Assembly (NCBI RefSeq): GCF_008271695.1
Contig: NZ_VKKY01000002.1
Span: 744,001 to 808,000, forward strand
From: Rufibacter hautae
GTDB lineage: Bacteria; Bacteroidota; Bacteroidia; Cytophagales; Hymenobacteraceae
DNA length: 64,000 nt
Direction: 5' to 3'
The stretch's first letter is position 1. Each line of letters begins with the position of its first letter. Position numbers and translations under genes: made by a program. The notes beneath the pieces were generated by a model that worked only from the letters and a program-made list of their open reading frames with translations, made no database searches and was not told the DNA's origin. Positions 1-8,839 of the stretch are shown in pieces.

Positions 1-31
1 CGCCTCCAGCCGCTACATCCCAGAACTAAAC

Positions 32-1459
32 ATGACCCCTGCAGAAGCGCTCCGCAAGAACTTTCCGTTTGAACCCACCCAGGACCAGGCACACCTGTTC
101 CAGAAGCTAGACAATTTCATCATGCGCCGCACCGGGCTCAAAGAAGTGTTCCTGCTCAAAGGTTTCGCGGGTACGGGTAAAACCACGGTGGTGAGCGCGT
201 TGGTGAAAATCCTCAACAGTTTTGGGTACAAGTATGTCTTGCTGGCGCCTACGGGCCGGGCGGCGAAGGTGATGTCCACGTACTCCGCCAAGCCGGCTTC
301 TACCATCCACAAGAAAATCTACCGCCAGACAGCCAACCCGTACTCAGAAGGCATGTCTTTTTCGCGGCAGCCCAACAAGAGCGAGCAGGTCCTCTACATC
401 GTGGATGAGGCCTCTATGATCTCTGACGACAAAGCCTTCGGGGACAATGGGCTGTTGCAGGACCTGATGGGCTACGTGTTTGAGAAACCCAGCAACAAGC
501 TGCTGCTCATCGGCGACACGGCCCAGTTGCCACCCGTAAACCAAAGCTTAAGTCCATCGCTGGATGCGGCGTACCTGCAGAGCAATTTCAAATGCCACGT
601 ACACGAGATGGAAATGCGCCAAGTCATGCGACAGGCCGAGGAATCCGGGATTCTGATGAACGCCACGCGTCTACGAAATGAATTGATTAAGGAGCAACCC
701 GAACTGGCCTTCAGAACGAAAGGTTTCCGGGATATCTTCTCTATGCGCGGAGACAAGCTGGAAGACGGCCTGCGGTACGCTTACGACAAGTTCGGGATTG
801 ACAACACCACGGTCATTTGCCGCTCAAACAAAACCGCCAACCTGTACAACCAGCACATCCGGCGGCAGATCTTCTTTGCCGAGGACGAGATTGGCGTGGG
901 CGATTACCTCATGATCGTGCGCAACAACTACACGTGGCTGCCCAAAGACTCCAGCATCGGGTTTATGGCCAACGGTGACTTCGTGGAGATCACCAAGATC
1001 ATCCGCTACGAGGAAATGTACGGCATGCGCTTCGCCGATGTCCGCATCCGGTTTGTGGATTACCCCAACGAAGAGGAACTGGACACCAAGATTATGCTGG
1101 ACACGCTCTACTCAGAGGCCCCGGCACTGCCCGCCGACAAGAACAAGGAGCTCTACCAGCAAGTGTTGGAAGATTACCAGCACATCGCCAGCAAACGTGC
1201 CCGCGCCCAGGAAATGCGTCAGGACAAGTACCTGAACGCCCTGCAGGTGAAGTTTGCCTACGCGCTTACCTGCCACAAAGCGCAGGGCGGACAGTGGCAG
1301 GCGGTGTTTGTGGACCATGGTTTCCTGAAGGAGGATCTGGTGACACAGGAGTTCGCGCGCTGGCTGTACACGGCCGCTACCCGGGCCTCGGAGCAGTTGT
1401 TTCTGGTGAACTTCAACGAGAAACTGCTGGAGAATGCACCCGAACGAGTGGAAGATTGA
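32..1459 (+). CDS. RecD-like ATP-dependent DNA helicase (AAA/UvrD_C_2)
   Basis: This 475-residue protein is a superfamily 1B helicase. A Walker A loop (GFAGTGKTT) lies near residues 44-52 and a Walker B motif (VDEASM) near residue 124. Motif III-like GDTAQLPPV follows at about 165. The C-terminal UvrD_C_2 fold carries YALTCHKAQGGQW near 410 and an arginine-containing motif (YTAATRASE) near 447. It is much shorter than RecD2 and has no N-terminal HhH region, so it matches the stand-alone short helicases common in Bacteroidota. It presumably unwinds DNA with 5'-3' polarity in repair; that role is inferred from the family. The start is the first in-frame ATG. Confidence 0.85.
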   Translation: MTPAEALRKNFPFEPTQDQAHLFQKLDNFIMRRTGLKEVFLLKGFAGTGKTTVVSALVKILNSFGYKYVLLAPTGRAAKVMSTYSAKPASTIHKKIYRQTANPYSEGMSFSRQPNKSEQVLYIVDEASMISDDKAFGDNGLLQDLMGYVFEKPSNKLLLIGDTAQLPPVNQSLSPSLDAAYLQSNFKCHVHEMEMRQVMRQAEESGILMNATRLRNELIKEQPELAFRTKGFRDIFSMRGDKLEDGLRYAYDKFGIDNTTVICRSNKTANLYNQHIRRQIFFAEDEIGVGDYLMIVRNNYTWLPKDSSIGFMANGDFVEITKIIRYEEMYGMRFADVRIRFVDYPNEEELDTKIMLDTLYSEAPALPADKNKELYQQVLEDYQHIASKRARAQEMRQDKYLNALQVKFAYALTCHKAQGGQWQAVFVDHGFLKEDLVTQEFARWLYTAATRASEQLFLVNFNEKLLENAPERVED

Positions 1460-1503
1460 TTACTTTAGCCCTATAAACCTGCTTTTACCTAACAGCACCC
1501 GAT

Positions 1504-1959
1504 ATGAAAAAACTAGTGATTGGCGCTTTGTTCCTGCTTTTTGGAAGCGGTGCCGCTATGGCACAGGCTACCCAGGCCACCCAAACCCAGGTTGTTCCCG
1601 TTACCCCCATCGCTGCGCCAGCCCCAACTCCGGTAGGCCCGTCCATCCTTTTTGAGGAGCAGAAGTTTGACTTCGGGGAGATTAAAGCCGGCGACGTGGT
1701 AGAGCACACCTTTAAGTTCACGAACAACGGCACCTTGCCTCTGGTCATTTCCAATGTGCGCACCACTTGCGGCTGCACCGCCACTGATTACCCCAAAGCC
1801 CCGGTAATGCCCGGCGAGACTGCTTCCATCACCGCTAAGTTCAACAGCGCCGGCAAACGCGGTCAGCAGAACAAAGTCATCACAGTGGAATCAAACGCCA
1901 TACAGGGCAATGCCCAAGTCATGATTGTGACCACCATCGCTGCGGCTACTGCCAACTAG
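1504..1959 (+). CDS. DUF1573 domain protein, exported
   Basis: A 151-residue protein with an N-terminal signal peptide (Met-Lys-Lys, hydrophobic core, AMAQA cleavage region near residue 21). A short Pro/Thr/Ala-rich linker leads into a DUF1573 immunoglobulin-like domain, recognised by FDFGEIKAGDVVEHTFKFTN and TTCGCTATDYPK. This small periplasmic or secreted family is abundant in Bacteroidota, and no molecular function is established. It starts 44 bp after the helicase stop on the same strand and could be read with it. A strong hairpin follows. Confidence 0.85.
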   Translation: MKKLVIGALFLLFGSGAAMAQATQATQTQVVPVTPIAAPAPTPVGPSILFEEQKFDFGEIKAGDVVEHTFKFTNNGTLPLVISNVRTTCGCTATDYPKAPVMPGETASITAKFNSAGKRGQQNKVITVESNAIQGNAQVMIVTTIAAATAN

Positions 1960-1988
1960 GTTTTTTAGCTGATTTTATAAAAAGGCAC

Positions 1989-2027
1989 AAAAAACGCCTC
2001 TCTTGCCATGCAGGAGAGGCGTTTTTT
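1989..2027. terminator. Bidirectional intrinsic terminator
   Basis: A 14-bp perfect stem (AAAAAACGCCTCTC at 1989-2002 with its complement at 2014-2027) can be extended by three inner pairs. A-tracts on one side and T-tracts on the other let it end transcription from the DUF1573 gene on + and from the DUF423 gene on -. Confidence 0.85.
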
Positions 2028-2046
2028 ATATAGAAGAGACAAGTTC

Positions 2047-2427
2047 TTACACGTTCTTTACCAACGCCCAAACCAGGTTCAGCCAACCGGCGATAAGAAA
2101 TAATCCCCCAATAGGAGTGATGGCACCCATCCACCTGATACCGGTCAGGCACAGGATGTACAGAGATCCAGAGAAAATTAGTATACCGATGAGGAAGCAA
2201 ATACCCGAGACGCGCATGCCGGTAGCCGCCGGGAACTGCGTCATGAGCACGCCCACCAATAAAAGGCCTAAGGCATGGTACATCTGGTACTTCACAGCTG
2301 TTTCAAAGGTTTCGGTGCGGCCTGTCTCGGTAAGCAACTTGGCCAGTCCGTGCGCCCCGAAGGCCCCAATCATCACGCCCAGTCCGCTCAGGAGGGCACC
2401 CAGGATTAATATCGTTTTAATGGTCAT
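2047..2427 (-). CDS. DUF423 family small membrane protein (YgdD-like)
   Basis: A 126-residue protein with four predicted membrane segments. It has the family hallmark GVMIGAFGAHGL near residues 17-28 and YHALGLLLVGVL near 50-61. DUF423 proteins are inner-membrane proteins of unknown function. It lies 21 bp downstream of the yggS-like gene on the same strand and is probably the last gene of that transcript. Its start codon lies inside one of the dispersed 36-bp palindromes (2414-2449). Confidence 0.85.
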   Translation of the reverse strand: MTIKTILILGALLSGLGVMIGAFGAHGLAKLLTETGRTETFETAVKYQMYHALGLLLVGVLMTQFPAATGMRVSGICFLIGILIFSGSLYILCLTGIRWMGAITPIGGLFLIAGWLNLVWALVKNV

Positions 2428-2449
2428 TTTCAGAAATCAGGTTAAAAAT
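2414..2449. repeat. 36-bp dispersed palindrome, copy 1
   Basis: Begins GTTTTAATGG and ends GGTTAAAAAT, with centre CATTTTCAGAAAT. It spans the whole gap between the yggS-like stop and the DUF423 start and includes the DUF423 ATG. Confidence 0.6.
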
Positions 2450-3135
2450 TACTTGGCAAGAGAATAGTCGCGGTTCCCGAAGATGGCGCTGCCTACTCTG
2501 ATCATGGTACTGCCTTCGGCAATGGCCAGTTGGTAATCTGAGCTCATGCCCATGGAAATCTCTTTGAAATGCGGCGCGCCAGGGAAGAACTCCTCTCTTA
2601 ACGCCTCAAAGTAGGTGCGGAGGCGGTAAAACTCCCTTTGCAAATGCTGCTCATCGTTGGTGTTGGTGGCCACGCCCATGACGCCGCAAATGCGCACGTT
2701 TTTAAGCTGGCTGTACTCTGGGGACCTTAGCATCTTCCTGGCTTCCTCCAGATCCAACCCGAATTTGGTTTCTTCCTCAGCAATGTAGAACTGCAAAAGG
2801 CAGTCAATGACGCGGCTGTGTTTTTGGCCTTGTTTGTCAATTTCCTGCAGTAAACGCAAGCTGTCTACCGACTGGATGAGGGACACAAACGGCGCGATGT
2901 ACTTTACCTTATTTGTTTGCAAGTGCCCAATCATGTGCCACTCCACATCCGCCGGGAGCTGCGGTTGTTTCTGCATCATTTCCTGGGCTTTATTTTCCCC
3001 GAAGGCCCGCTGCCCGCCATCGTAGGCCTCCCTGATCAACTCCACCGGGTGGGTTTTAGAAACGGCAATCAGGCGGCAGTTGGTCCCGCTTAACCTACTC
3101 TGGAAATCATGGATGTTTTCTTCAATTGTCCTCAT
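2449..3135 (-). CDS. yggS: YggS family PLP-binding protein
   Basis: A 228-residue single-domain PLP-binding protein of the YggS/PROSC (PLPHP) family, which keeps pyridoxal phosphate homeostasis. Seen here: LIAVSKTHP near residues 25-33, where the Lys binds PLP; FGENKAQE; WHMIGHLQTNKVK; and ISMGMSSDYQLAIAEGSTMIRVGSAIFG near the C-terminus. The chosen ATG at 3135 shares one base with the stop of the VWA gene (TGATG), which implies translational coupling. A longer reading would run into the upstream gene. Confidence 0.9.
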   Translation of the reverse strand: MRTIEENIHDFQSRLSGTNCRLIAVSKTHPVELIREAYDGGQRAFGENKAQEMMQKQPQLPADVEWHMIGHLQTNKVKYIAPFVSLIQSVDSLRLLQEIDKQGQKHSRVIDCLLQFYIAEEETKFGLDLEEARKMLRSPEYSQLKNVRICGVMGVATNTNDEQHLQREFYRLRTYFEALREEFFPGAPHFKEISMGMSSDYQLAIAEGSTMIRVGSAIFGNRDYSLAK

Positions 3136-4184
3136 CAATCTTCTAACGCATTGGTGAAAAAGGTGTTCTTGAGCAGGAGCCACAGCAACAGCAGCACAAT
3201 GGCCCAGCGCAGGTAAATCTGGTAATAGTCGCGGGTGTCGCGGTAGCGGGTTTCTTTGATCTCTGTTTTCTCCAGCCGGTTGATCCGCTGGAATATCTCG
3301 GTGAGGGCGCCCGCATCCTGCGCCCGGAAGAACTGCCCCTCGGCCAAAGAAGCCAACTGCCGAAGCGTTTTCTCCTCCAGACCGGTTTGGATGGTCACCA
3401 TCTTGCCGGTGGAATCGGCCTCCATTTGCACGGTGCCTTCTTTGCCTATGCCCACCGTATAAAGTTTCAACTGGAAAGCATGTGCCAATTGGGCGGCCAG
3501 TTCGGGATCCAAGCTGCCCGCGGTGTTCTCCCCGTCACTGATCAGAATGCAGACCTTAGATTTGGCTTTTGATTCCCGCAGACGGTTAATGGCTACGGCC
3601 AAGGCACTCCCGATGGCGGTGCCGTCCTCTGAGACCATGCCCAGTTTGATGCTTCGGATGCTTTCCCGCACCAATTCATAGTCGGTGGTGAGCGGGGCGA
3701 GGGAAAAAGCGCGGCCCGCAAACACCACTAGCCCGATTCTGTCCTGCACCCGGCCGTTCACAAACTGCAGCGCCACTTCTTTGGCTGCTTCCAGCCGGTT
3801 GGGAAGAAAATCGGTTAGTTCCATAGAGCCGGAAACGTCCATGACCAGCACAATATCAATGCCCTCAGAGGAGAGCTCCACGGTTTCATCGGTTTTCTGG
3901 GGGCGGGCCAGCGCCACCAATACCAGCATCAGGAACAAGCCGAACACCACATCGGGGAGGTAGCGCAGGAGGCTGGTCCAGTGCCAGGTAACGTTACCCT
4001 CAAAAAGGGCCACGTCCATTTTGCGGCGGAACCGCACGGTGAAAAGCCACCGAAGCAGGAACAACAGTGGCACCAACAGAAGCGCATACAGGTACCCCTG
4101 ATTGGCCCAGTCAAAGGATTGCCAGGTGCGCCAAGAGAACCAGTTCAGGTTCAGCCAGGAGAAATCAGCGGGAGCTTGCCACAT
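3135..4184 (-). CDS. BatA-like von Willebrand factor A membrane protein
   Basis: A 349-residue protein with N-terminal membrane segments (about residues 30-50 and 80-95), a VWA domain and a C-terminal membrane helix (about 325-342). The MIDAS metal site is visible as DVSGSM near residue 115, with a conserved Thr/Asp later (TTDYE, SDGENT). This matches BatA/BatB proteins of the Bacteroides aerotolerance type. It overlaps the preceding gene by 20 bp and abuts yggS. With the DUF58 gene further upstream it forms a Bat-like group, but no MoxR ATPase gene is adjacent. Confidence 0.85.
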   Translation of the reverse strand: MWQAPADFSWLNLNWFSWRTWQSFDWANQGYLYALLLVPLLFLLRWLFTVRFRRKMDVALFEGNVTWHWTSLLRYLPDVVFGLFLMLVLVALARPQKTDETVELSSEGIDIVLVMDVSGSMELTDFLPNRLEAAKEVALQFVNGRVQDRIGLVVFAGRAFSLAPLTTDYELVRESIRSIKLGMVSEDGTAIGSALAVAINRLRESKAKSKVCILISDGENTAGSLDPELAAQLAHAFQLKLYTVGIGKEGTVQMEADSTGKMVTIQTGLEEKTLRQLASLAEGQFFRAQDAGALTEIFQRINRLEKTEIKETRYRDTRDYYQIYLRWAIVLLLLWLLLKNTFFTNALED

Positions 4185-5091
4185 TGCGCAGGGAGTCTCT
4201 GATTAAAACATATCGGTAAGCGGCAAACTCGGCGAGCTGACTCAAAGAATCGGCTACCTCGGTTTCATCATCGGAGATGATGTTTCCGTAGATGGCCCGG
4301 TCGCAGACCTTGAGCGCGTTGCTCACGCGTTCGTCTTCTTCATAGTAAGACGCGATTTCTTTGGTGGTAAAGGAGTTGATCTCAGTGTCTTCCAGCTTGG
4401 TTAAATAATTCTTCCACAAAGTGATAGCTCTTTCCAGTTGATCCAGGGTTTTACCTCGCTGGAACCGCTCCCGGGAAGTCTGGAACCGGGAAAGAAACTG
4501 GTGCTGGTCTTTCTGAAGCACGTACAGTTTGTAGCGGTTGTTGATGCTTTTGCCAAACAAAACCCATACGCCGCCAATGAGAATAGCGCCCGCTACCGAG
4601 CCCATGATCCAGTACACATAGTTGAACTGCTCGGGCACAGGTTGTAATTCCGTGGCAGATTTCAGGGGCAAAGGGTCAGAAACGGTGGTGACGTGCTGCT
4701 TGAGGAAAACCGAGTCTGCCGCCGTGACAATCTGCAGGGTGTCTCCGCTGTGGAACAACTGGGCGGTGACCTGCAGCGTCTGCACTGGTTTCAAGCTAAA
4801 GGTGCGCAGAACGTAGATAGTGCTGTCTGTGCTGGTGCCCTTGACGGTATAGGTAGGGTAGAATTCCTTCCGGACCAACTCAAAAGGCGCAAAGGAAAAG
4901 GAAGTATCCGGGAAAACGACCTCGGCCTGAGGCGCGTGCCGCGAGCGCAGCACATACTTCACCGATTGGCCTATCTCCACAGTGTCGCGCAGGAAAAAGC
5001 CTTCTACCTTTATGGTTGGTAGCTGGGCCCAGGAGAAGAATGGAAACAGGCAGAGCAGAAGCCAGCCCGTCTTTTTAAGTATTGGAGACAA
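4165..5091 (-). CDS. Membrane protein of the Bat-like operon (BatD/DUF4381-like)
   Basis: A 308-residue protein with a signal peptide (cleavage after FFSWAQ, near residue 22). A beta-rich periplasmic region with VEGFFLRDTVEIGQ comes next, followed by one transmembrane helix at about 158-180 and a roughly 125-residue helical cytoplasmic tail. The topology and the position just before a VWA gene resemble BatD or DUF4381 proteins. I do not recognise the family from sequence alone, so the name rests on context. The overlap with the next gene implies coupling. Confidence 0.65.
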   Translation of the reverse strand: MSPILKKTGWLLLCLFPFFSWAQLPTIKVEGFFLRDTVEIGQSVKYVLRSRHAPQAEVVFPDTSFSFAPFELVRKEFYPTYTVKGTSTDSTIYVLRTFSLKPVQTLQVTAQLFHSGDTLQIVTAADSVFLKQHVTTVSDPLPLKSATELQPVPEQFNYVYWIMGSVAGAILIGGVWVLFGKSINNRYKLYVLQKDQHQFLSRFQTSRERFQRGKTLDQLERAITLWKNYLTKLEDTEINSFTTKEIASYYEEDERVSNALKVCDRAIYGNIISDDETEVADSLSQLAEFAAYRYVLIRDSLRNVASSR

Positions 5092-5180
5092 TGTCTGTAT
5101 TTATGGGTTTTTAGCTAGATATTCAGCTTTTCGCCCGTTGGCAATGTTGAATGTTGATCATCGGCCTATAAAGCGTGCCT

Positions 5181-5216
5181 GTTTGAAGGCTATTTTTCTG
5201 AAAACTGCCCCTAAAC
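5181..5216. repeat. 36-bp dispersed palindrome, copy 2
   Basis: Begins GTTTGAAGGC and ends GCCCCTAAAC, with TTTTTCTGAAAA at the centre. It lies in the 141-bp gap between the DUF58 gene and the BatD-like gene. Confidence 0.65.
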
Positions 5217-5232
5217 AAAGGCCCAATATCTT

Positions 5233-6114
5233 TTAGGCACTCCGCTTCATGGTTTTGTTTCGGGCCCTAAACAGGTGCAGCAATTGGGGCACGTAGTCCT
5301 GGTCCACAAAAATGGGCAGGAAATCTGCCTGGTACTGGCGGCATAGTTTACTAAGTCGTTCCTGGTTTTGGGCGTAGGGGAGCAGATACCGTTCCCTGAA
5401 ATCCTTGGAAGAGGTATTCACCCAGATGGTTTTGCCCGTTTCTTTGTCCTGCAGCGGAATAATGCCCAGTTTCGGGAAATCAATCTCGCGCTTGTCCATG
5501 AGCTGCAGCACAATGAGATCGTGTTTCTTGGCCAGCATGATGAGCTCACGCTCGTAGTTCAGGTCAATGAAATCTGAGATCAGGATGATGATGCTCTTGC
5601 GCTTCACCACATTCAGGCAAAGTTTGATTCCCGCCCCAATGTTGGTTTTGAGCGATTGTGGCTGCAGCAGGGCCAGGGTTTTTATGAGGCTGTAGGCGTG
5701 TTCATTGCCTTTGCCCGGTTTCAGGTAGCGCTCTTTGCCATCGCTGAAGCAGATCATGCCCAATTGGCTGCCTTGTTTCAGCGCTGACAAAGCCAGAATA
5801 CCGCTGATTTCCTTCCCTATGTCCATTTTCTGCAGCCCAGGTGCGCCCAACGCGTGGGAGCCGCTCACGTCCAGCAGCAGGAACACGTTCTGCTCTTTCT
5901 CCTCGCGGTAGGTCTTCACGAAGGTGCCGTGGCCTTTGGCCGATACGTTCCAGTCAATGGAGCGCACGTCATCGCCGTACTGGTAGGCGCGCACATCATC
6001 AAACTCAAGGCCGGAACTCTTGAAGACCGATTTGAAATCGCCCTGCATCTGGGCGTCAATTGCCTTTCTGATCTGTATCTCGTACTTTCGTAGCTTCCTG
6101 ACCAAGTCTCTCAT
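5233..6114 (-). CDS. DUF58 domain protein (Bat operon)
   Basis: A 293-residue cytoplasmic protein. The DUF58 signature is clear: GLEFDDVRAYQYGDDVRSIDW near residues 35-56, then a VWA-like core with FLLLDVSGS near 89-97 (MIDAS DxSxS) and ILISDFIDL. These proteins normally act with MoxR-type AAA ATPases and VWA membrane proteins in envelope stress or maturation roles. The VWA and BatD-like genes follow on the same strand after 141 bp. The moxR gene expected upstream is absent; the next gene is divergent. Confidence 0.88.
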   Translation of the reverse strand: MRDLVRKLRKYEIQIRKAIDAQMQGDFKSVFKSSGLEFDDVRAYQYGDDVRSIDWNVSAKGHGTFVKTYREEKEQNVFLLLDVSGSHALGAPGLQKMDIGKEISGILALSALKQGSQLGMICFSDGKERYLKPGKGNEHAYSLIKTLALLQPQSLKTNIGAGIKLCLNVVKRKSIIILISDFIDLNYERELIMLAKKHDLIVLQLMDKREIDFPKLGIIPLQDKETGKTIWVNTSSKDFRERYLLPYAQNQERLSKLCRQYQADFLPIFVDQDYVPQLLHLFRARNKTMKRSA

Positions 6115-6167
6115 AGCCTCTGAAGATTTGTGCCGCCTTAAAATTACCCAAACTTACGAACAACCGC

Positions 6168-6656
6168 GTGAAAAAACGTTTGTGTCTCCTTTTGCTTCCG
6201 CTTGCGCTACTGTCCTGTACCCCAGAGCCAGAAAAACCAGCCGATTTGATTTCTGAGCAGAAGATGACCCGCATCATGATTGACGTTCACCTCACCGAGG
6301 CAGCTATTGGCCGCACCATCACGCACTATGACTCTTCAAGGGTAGCATACCGTGAGGCCCACAAGCTTATCTTAAAGCGCCATGCCGTTTCAGACAGCGC
6401 CTTCAAGCACAGCTATGACTTCTATCTTTCCAACCCGGCGCAGATGGACAAGATCTACGAGGTGGTCTTGGACAGCCTTAGCCTGAGAGAGGCCAAACTA
6501 ACCAGAGCGGCGGTAACCGAGCCGCCACAACCAGCCACCCCTCCGGCGCCGGCACCAGATACCTCAAAGGTCAATACCCTGCGTAAGTTCAAGCGAATAC
6601 CCCTGGCAGACTCTTTGAAAGCGCGCCAGCAGCGAACCAAAAATATGATCAAATAA
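6168..6656 (+). CDS. DUF4296 lipoprotein
   Basis: A 162-residue lipoprotein with a GTG start. Lys/Arg residues, a Leu-rich core and lipobox ALLSC put the lipidated Cys near residue 17. The DUF4296 domain shows MTRIMIDVHLTEAAI and later HSYDFYLSNP with KIYEVVLDSL. A Pro/Ala-rich stretch and a basic tail follow. It is a Bacteroidota-specific family of unknown function, probably anchored in the outer membrane. It is divergent from the DUF58 gene (53 bp apart), and its stop overlaps the convergent csaA-like gene by 8 bp. Confidence 0.85.
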   Translation: MKKRLCLLLLPLALLSCTPEPEKPADLISEQKMTRIMIDVHLTEAAIGRTITHYDSSRVAYREAHKLILKRHAVSDSAFKHSYDFYLSNPAQMDKIYEVVLDSLSLREAKLTRAAVTEPPQPATPPAPAPDTSKVNTLRKFKRIPLADSLKARQQRTKNMIK

Positions 6657-6987
6657 GCCTTTTGCCGTTAGGCACCTGGGTCTGTGGCTGGGCCAGAACT
6701 ATATTTCCTTCCTCATCCTCAAAACCGGTGACCAGCACCTCAGAAAGCCAGGGACCAATCTGTTTGGTTGGGAAGTTGGTGACGCAGATCACCTGTTTCC
6801 CCACTACCTCTTCTAACGTATAGCGTGTGGTAATTTGTGCGCTGGATTTCTTTATTCCCAACTCGCCCAGGTCCACCCAAAGTTTGTAGGCCGGTTTACG
6901 GGCCTGGGGGAAAGCCTCGGCTTGTACAATGGTGCCCACCCGCAGGTCTACCGCCATGAATTGCTCCCAAGTGATGTGGTTTTCCAT
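6649..6987 (-). CDS. CsaA-like tRNA-binding protein
   Basis: A 112-residue single OB-fold tRNA-binding domain, as in CsaA and the C-terminal part of methionyl-tRNA synthetase. Seen: FMAVDLRVGTIVQAEAFPQA near residues 10-30, LWVDLGELGIKKSSAQIT and VICVTNFPTKQIGPWLSEVLV. CsaA is described as a chaperone or tRNA binder acting as a homodimer. The sequence has the full length of the family. Confidence 0.9.
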   Translation of the reverse strand: MENHITWEQFMAVDLRVGTIVQAEAFPQARKPAYKLWVDLGELGIKKSSAQITTRYTLEEVVGKQVICVTNFPTKQIGPWLSEVLVTGFEDEEGNIVLAQPQTQVPNGKRLI

Positions 6988-7129
6988 GATTTTTTGGCGG
7001 CTAAGTTACGGGCTGGGTCAGTCATGGACAAATACGGGATCTGCTCCGTAGAAACCTCTCCGGCAGGGCCTCGTATCCAAAGAGGCGGTGCCTCTGTGGC
7101 GGCTGCTTCTATCTAGACCTCACCAAACT

Positions 7130-8668
7130 ATGAAAAACAACACAGGTACAACTTTATCGGTTTGGCAGCCCGGCGTGGAGATGCCGGTTACCCAATCCCT
7201 GACCACCAACGTCACCACCGATGTCTGTGTGGTAGGCGCGGGTATCTCTGGGCTGACCACGGCATATTTGCTCGCCAAAGAAGGCAAGAAAGTAGTGGTG
7301 ATTGACGCCGGAGAAATCTGCGGGGGCGAAACCAGCCGTACTACTGCCCACCTTTCATGGGCGCTGGATGACCGATATTGTACCCTCATCAAGGTTTTTG
7401 GCAAGGCGCAGGCCCTGCTCGCCTACGAAAGCCACCGCGATGCTATCCATAAGATCGAAGAAATCATCAAAGACGAAAAGATCCAGTGCGATTTTGAGTA
7501 CCTGCCGGGCTACCTTTTCTTGGGCGCCACCGATACTGAAGACCAACTGGACCATGAACTGGCGGCCTGCCATGAACTGGGCATCATGGATGTGGTGAAG
7601 CTGAAACAGTGCCCCCTGCCCAGCGTGAGCGAAGGTCCTTGCCTCATGTTCCCGCGGCAGGCGCAGTTCCACCCGGTGAAATACCTGTCGGTCTTGGCCC
7701 GCTACATTCTGGACCACGGCGGGGAGATCTACACCAACAGCCACGTAAAGGAATTTGATACGGGTCGGGTGCACCGCGCCATCACCGATGCCGGGTTCTC
7801 TGTCACCGCCAACCACCTGGTGGTTTGTACTAACACGCCGGTGAACGACCAAGTGACCATGCACACCAAGCAGGCACCTTACCGGACCTATGTGATCGGG
7901 GTACGGGTGCCTACCGGCAGCGTACCCAAAGCGCTTTATTGGGACGACTCTGATCCTTACCATTATGTGCGGTTAGGCTCTGTGGCCGGCGAGGAGAACC
8001 TAGATTCTGAAATCTTGATTGTAGGGGGCGAGGACCACAAAACCGGGCAAAGCAACGGTGACGAAGCCGAACGCTTCGACTGCCTGGAGGAGTGGACCCA
8101 CAAAAAGTACCCCATGGTGCAGGATGTGGTGTTCCGCTGGTCAGGTCAGGTGATGGAACCCGTGGATTTCATGGGCTTCATCGGGCGCAACCCCGGTGAC
8201 AGCAAGCAGGTTTACATCGCCACCGGCGACTCTGGGCACGGCATGACCCACGGCACAATTGCCGGCATCCTGATTACTGATTTGATTTTAGATCGCGTGA
8301 ATCCTTGGGAGAAACTCTACGACCCAAGCCGCGTCACTTTCTCCACCGATTCTGCGAAGGAGTTCCTAAAGGAAAACCTCAACGTGGCCAGTCAGTACCT
8401 GGATTGGGTGAAACCCGGCAATAAGGAGGAGGAAACCATTGCGCCAGGCACCGGGGTTGTGGTACAGAAAGGAGTAGGTAAAGTAGCCGTCTACGCAGAT
8501 GCCCAAGGAAACCGCCACGAATGTTCAGCGGTATGCACCCACCTGGGCTGTATCGTGCACTGGAACAACCTGGAGAACTCCTGGGATTGCCCTTGCCACG
8601 GCTCTCGCTTTGACCCCTACGGAAAAGTAGTGGCTGGCCCGGCACCAAGAGATCTGGAGAAATTATAG
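7130..8668 (+). CDS. FAD-dependent oxidoreductase with C-terminal Rieske domain
   Basis: A 512-residue fusion. The N-terminal half is a DAO-type flavoprotein with a dinucleotide-binding loop ([16 protein letters not shown], near residues 30-45) and [13 protein letters not shown], as in GlpD/DadA/PuuB relatives. The last ~90 residues are a Rieske [2Fe-2S] domain with CTHLGC near 470 and [19 protein letters not shown] near 489, giving two Cys and two His ligands. The fusion suggests substrate electrons pass from FAD to the Rieske centre; the substrate is unknown. I preferred the ATG at 7130 over one 42 bp upstream because the family starts close to the FAD loop. Confidence 0.88.
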   Translation: MKNNTGTTLSVWQPGVEMPVTQSLTTNVTTDVCVVGAGISGLTTAYLLAKEGKKVVVIDAGEICGGETSRTTAHLSWALDDRYCTLIKVFGKAQALLAYESHRDAIHKIEEIIKDEKIQCDFEYLPGYLFLGATDTEDQLDHELAACHELGIMDVVKLKQCPLPSVSEGPCLMFPRQAQFHPVKYLSVLARYILDHGGEIYTNSHVKEFDTGRVHRAITDAGFSVTANHLVVCTNTPVNDQVTMHTKQAPYRTYVIGVRVPTGSVPKALYWDDSDPYHYVRLGSVAGEENLDSEILIVGGEDHKTGQSNGDEAERFDCLEEWTHKKYPMVQDVVFRWSGQVMEPVDFMGFIGRNPGDSKQVYIATGDSGHGMTHGTIAGILITDLILDRVNPWEKLYDPSRVTFSTDSAKEFLKENLNVASQYLDWVKPGNKEEETIAPGTGVVVQKGVGKVAVYADAQGNRHECSAVCTHLGCIVHWNNLENSWDCPCHGSRFDPYGKVVAGPAPRDLEKL

Positions 8669-8728
8669 TTGTTTGTTGTCAGAGGTTAGTTGCCGGTTTT
8701 GAAAATTCGGTAGACTTACTTCCTGATA

Positions 8729-8787
8729 ACCGATAAAAGAAGAGGAGCTTGGCAGTTTCATTGCCAAGCTCCTCTTCTTTTATCGGT
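8729..8787. terminator. Long perfect hairpin, bidirectional terminator
   Basis: A 26-bp perfect inverted repeat (8729-8754 and 8762-8787) around a 7-nt loop, containing AAGAAGAGGAGCTTGGCA. It lies between convergent genes. It is longer than most intrinsic terminators. Confidence 0.8.
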
Positions 8788-8839
8788 AACGGTTTTACGC
8801 TTATTCTCAGAAAATGCACTACAAACCGATAGTTGACAA

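Noticed and set aside
6988-7129. Possible repeat or riboswitch in the GC-rich gap before the FAD-Rieske gene
   Set aside because: Only short weak stems (ACGG...CCGT) are visible and I could not match a known riboswitch; it may be a degenerate repeat but one copy is not enough.
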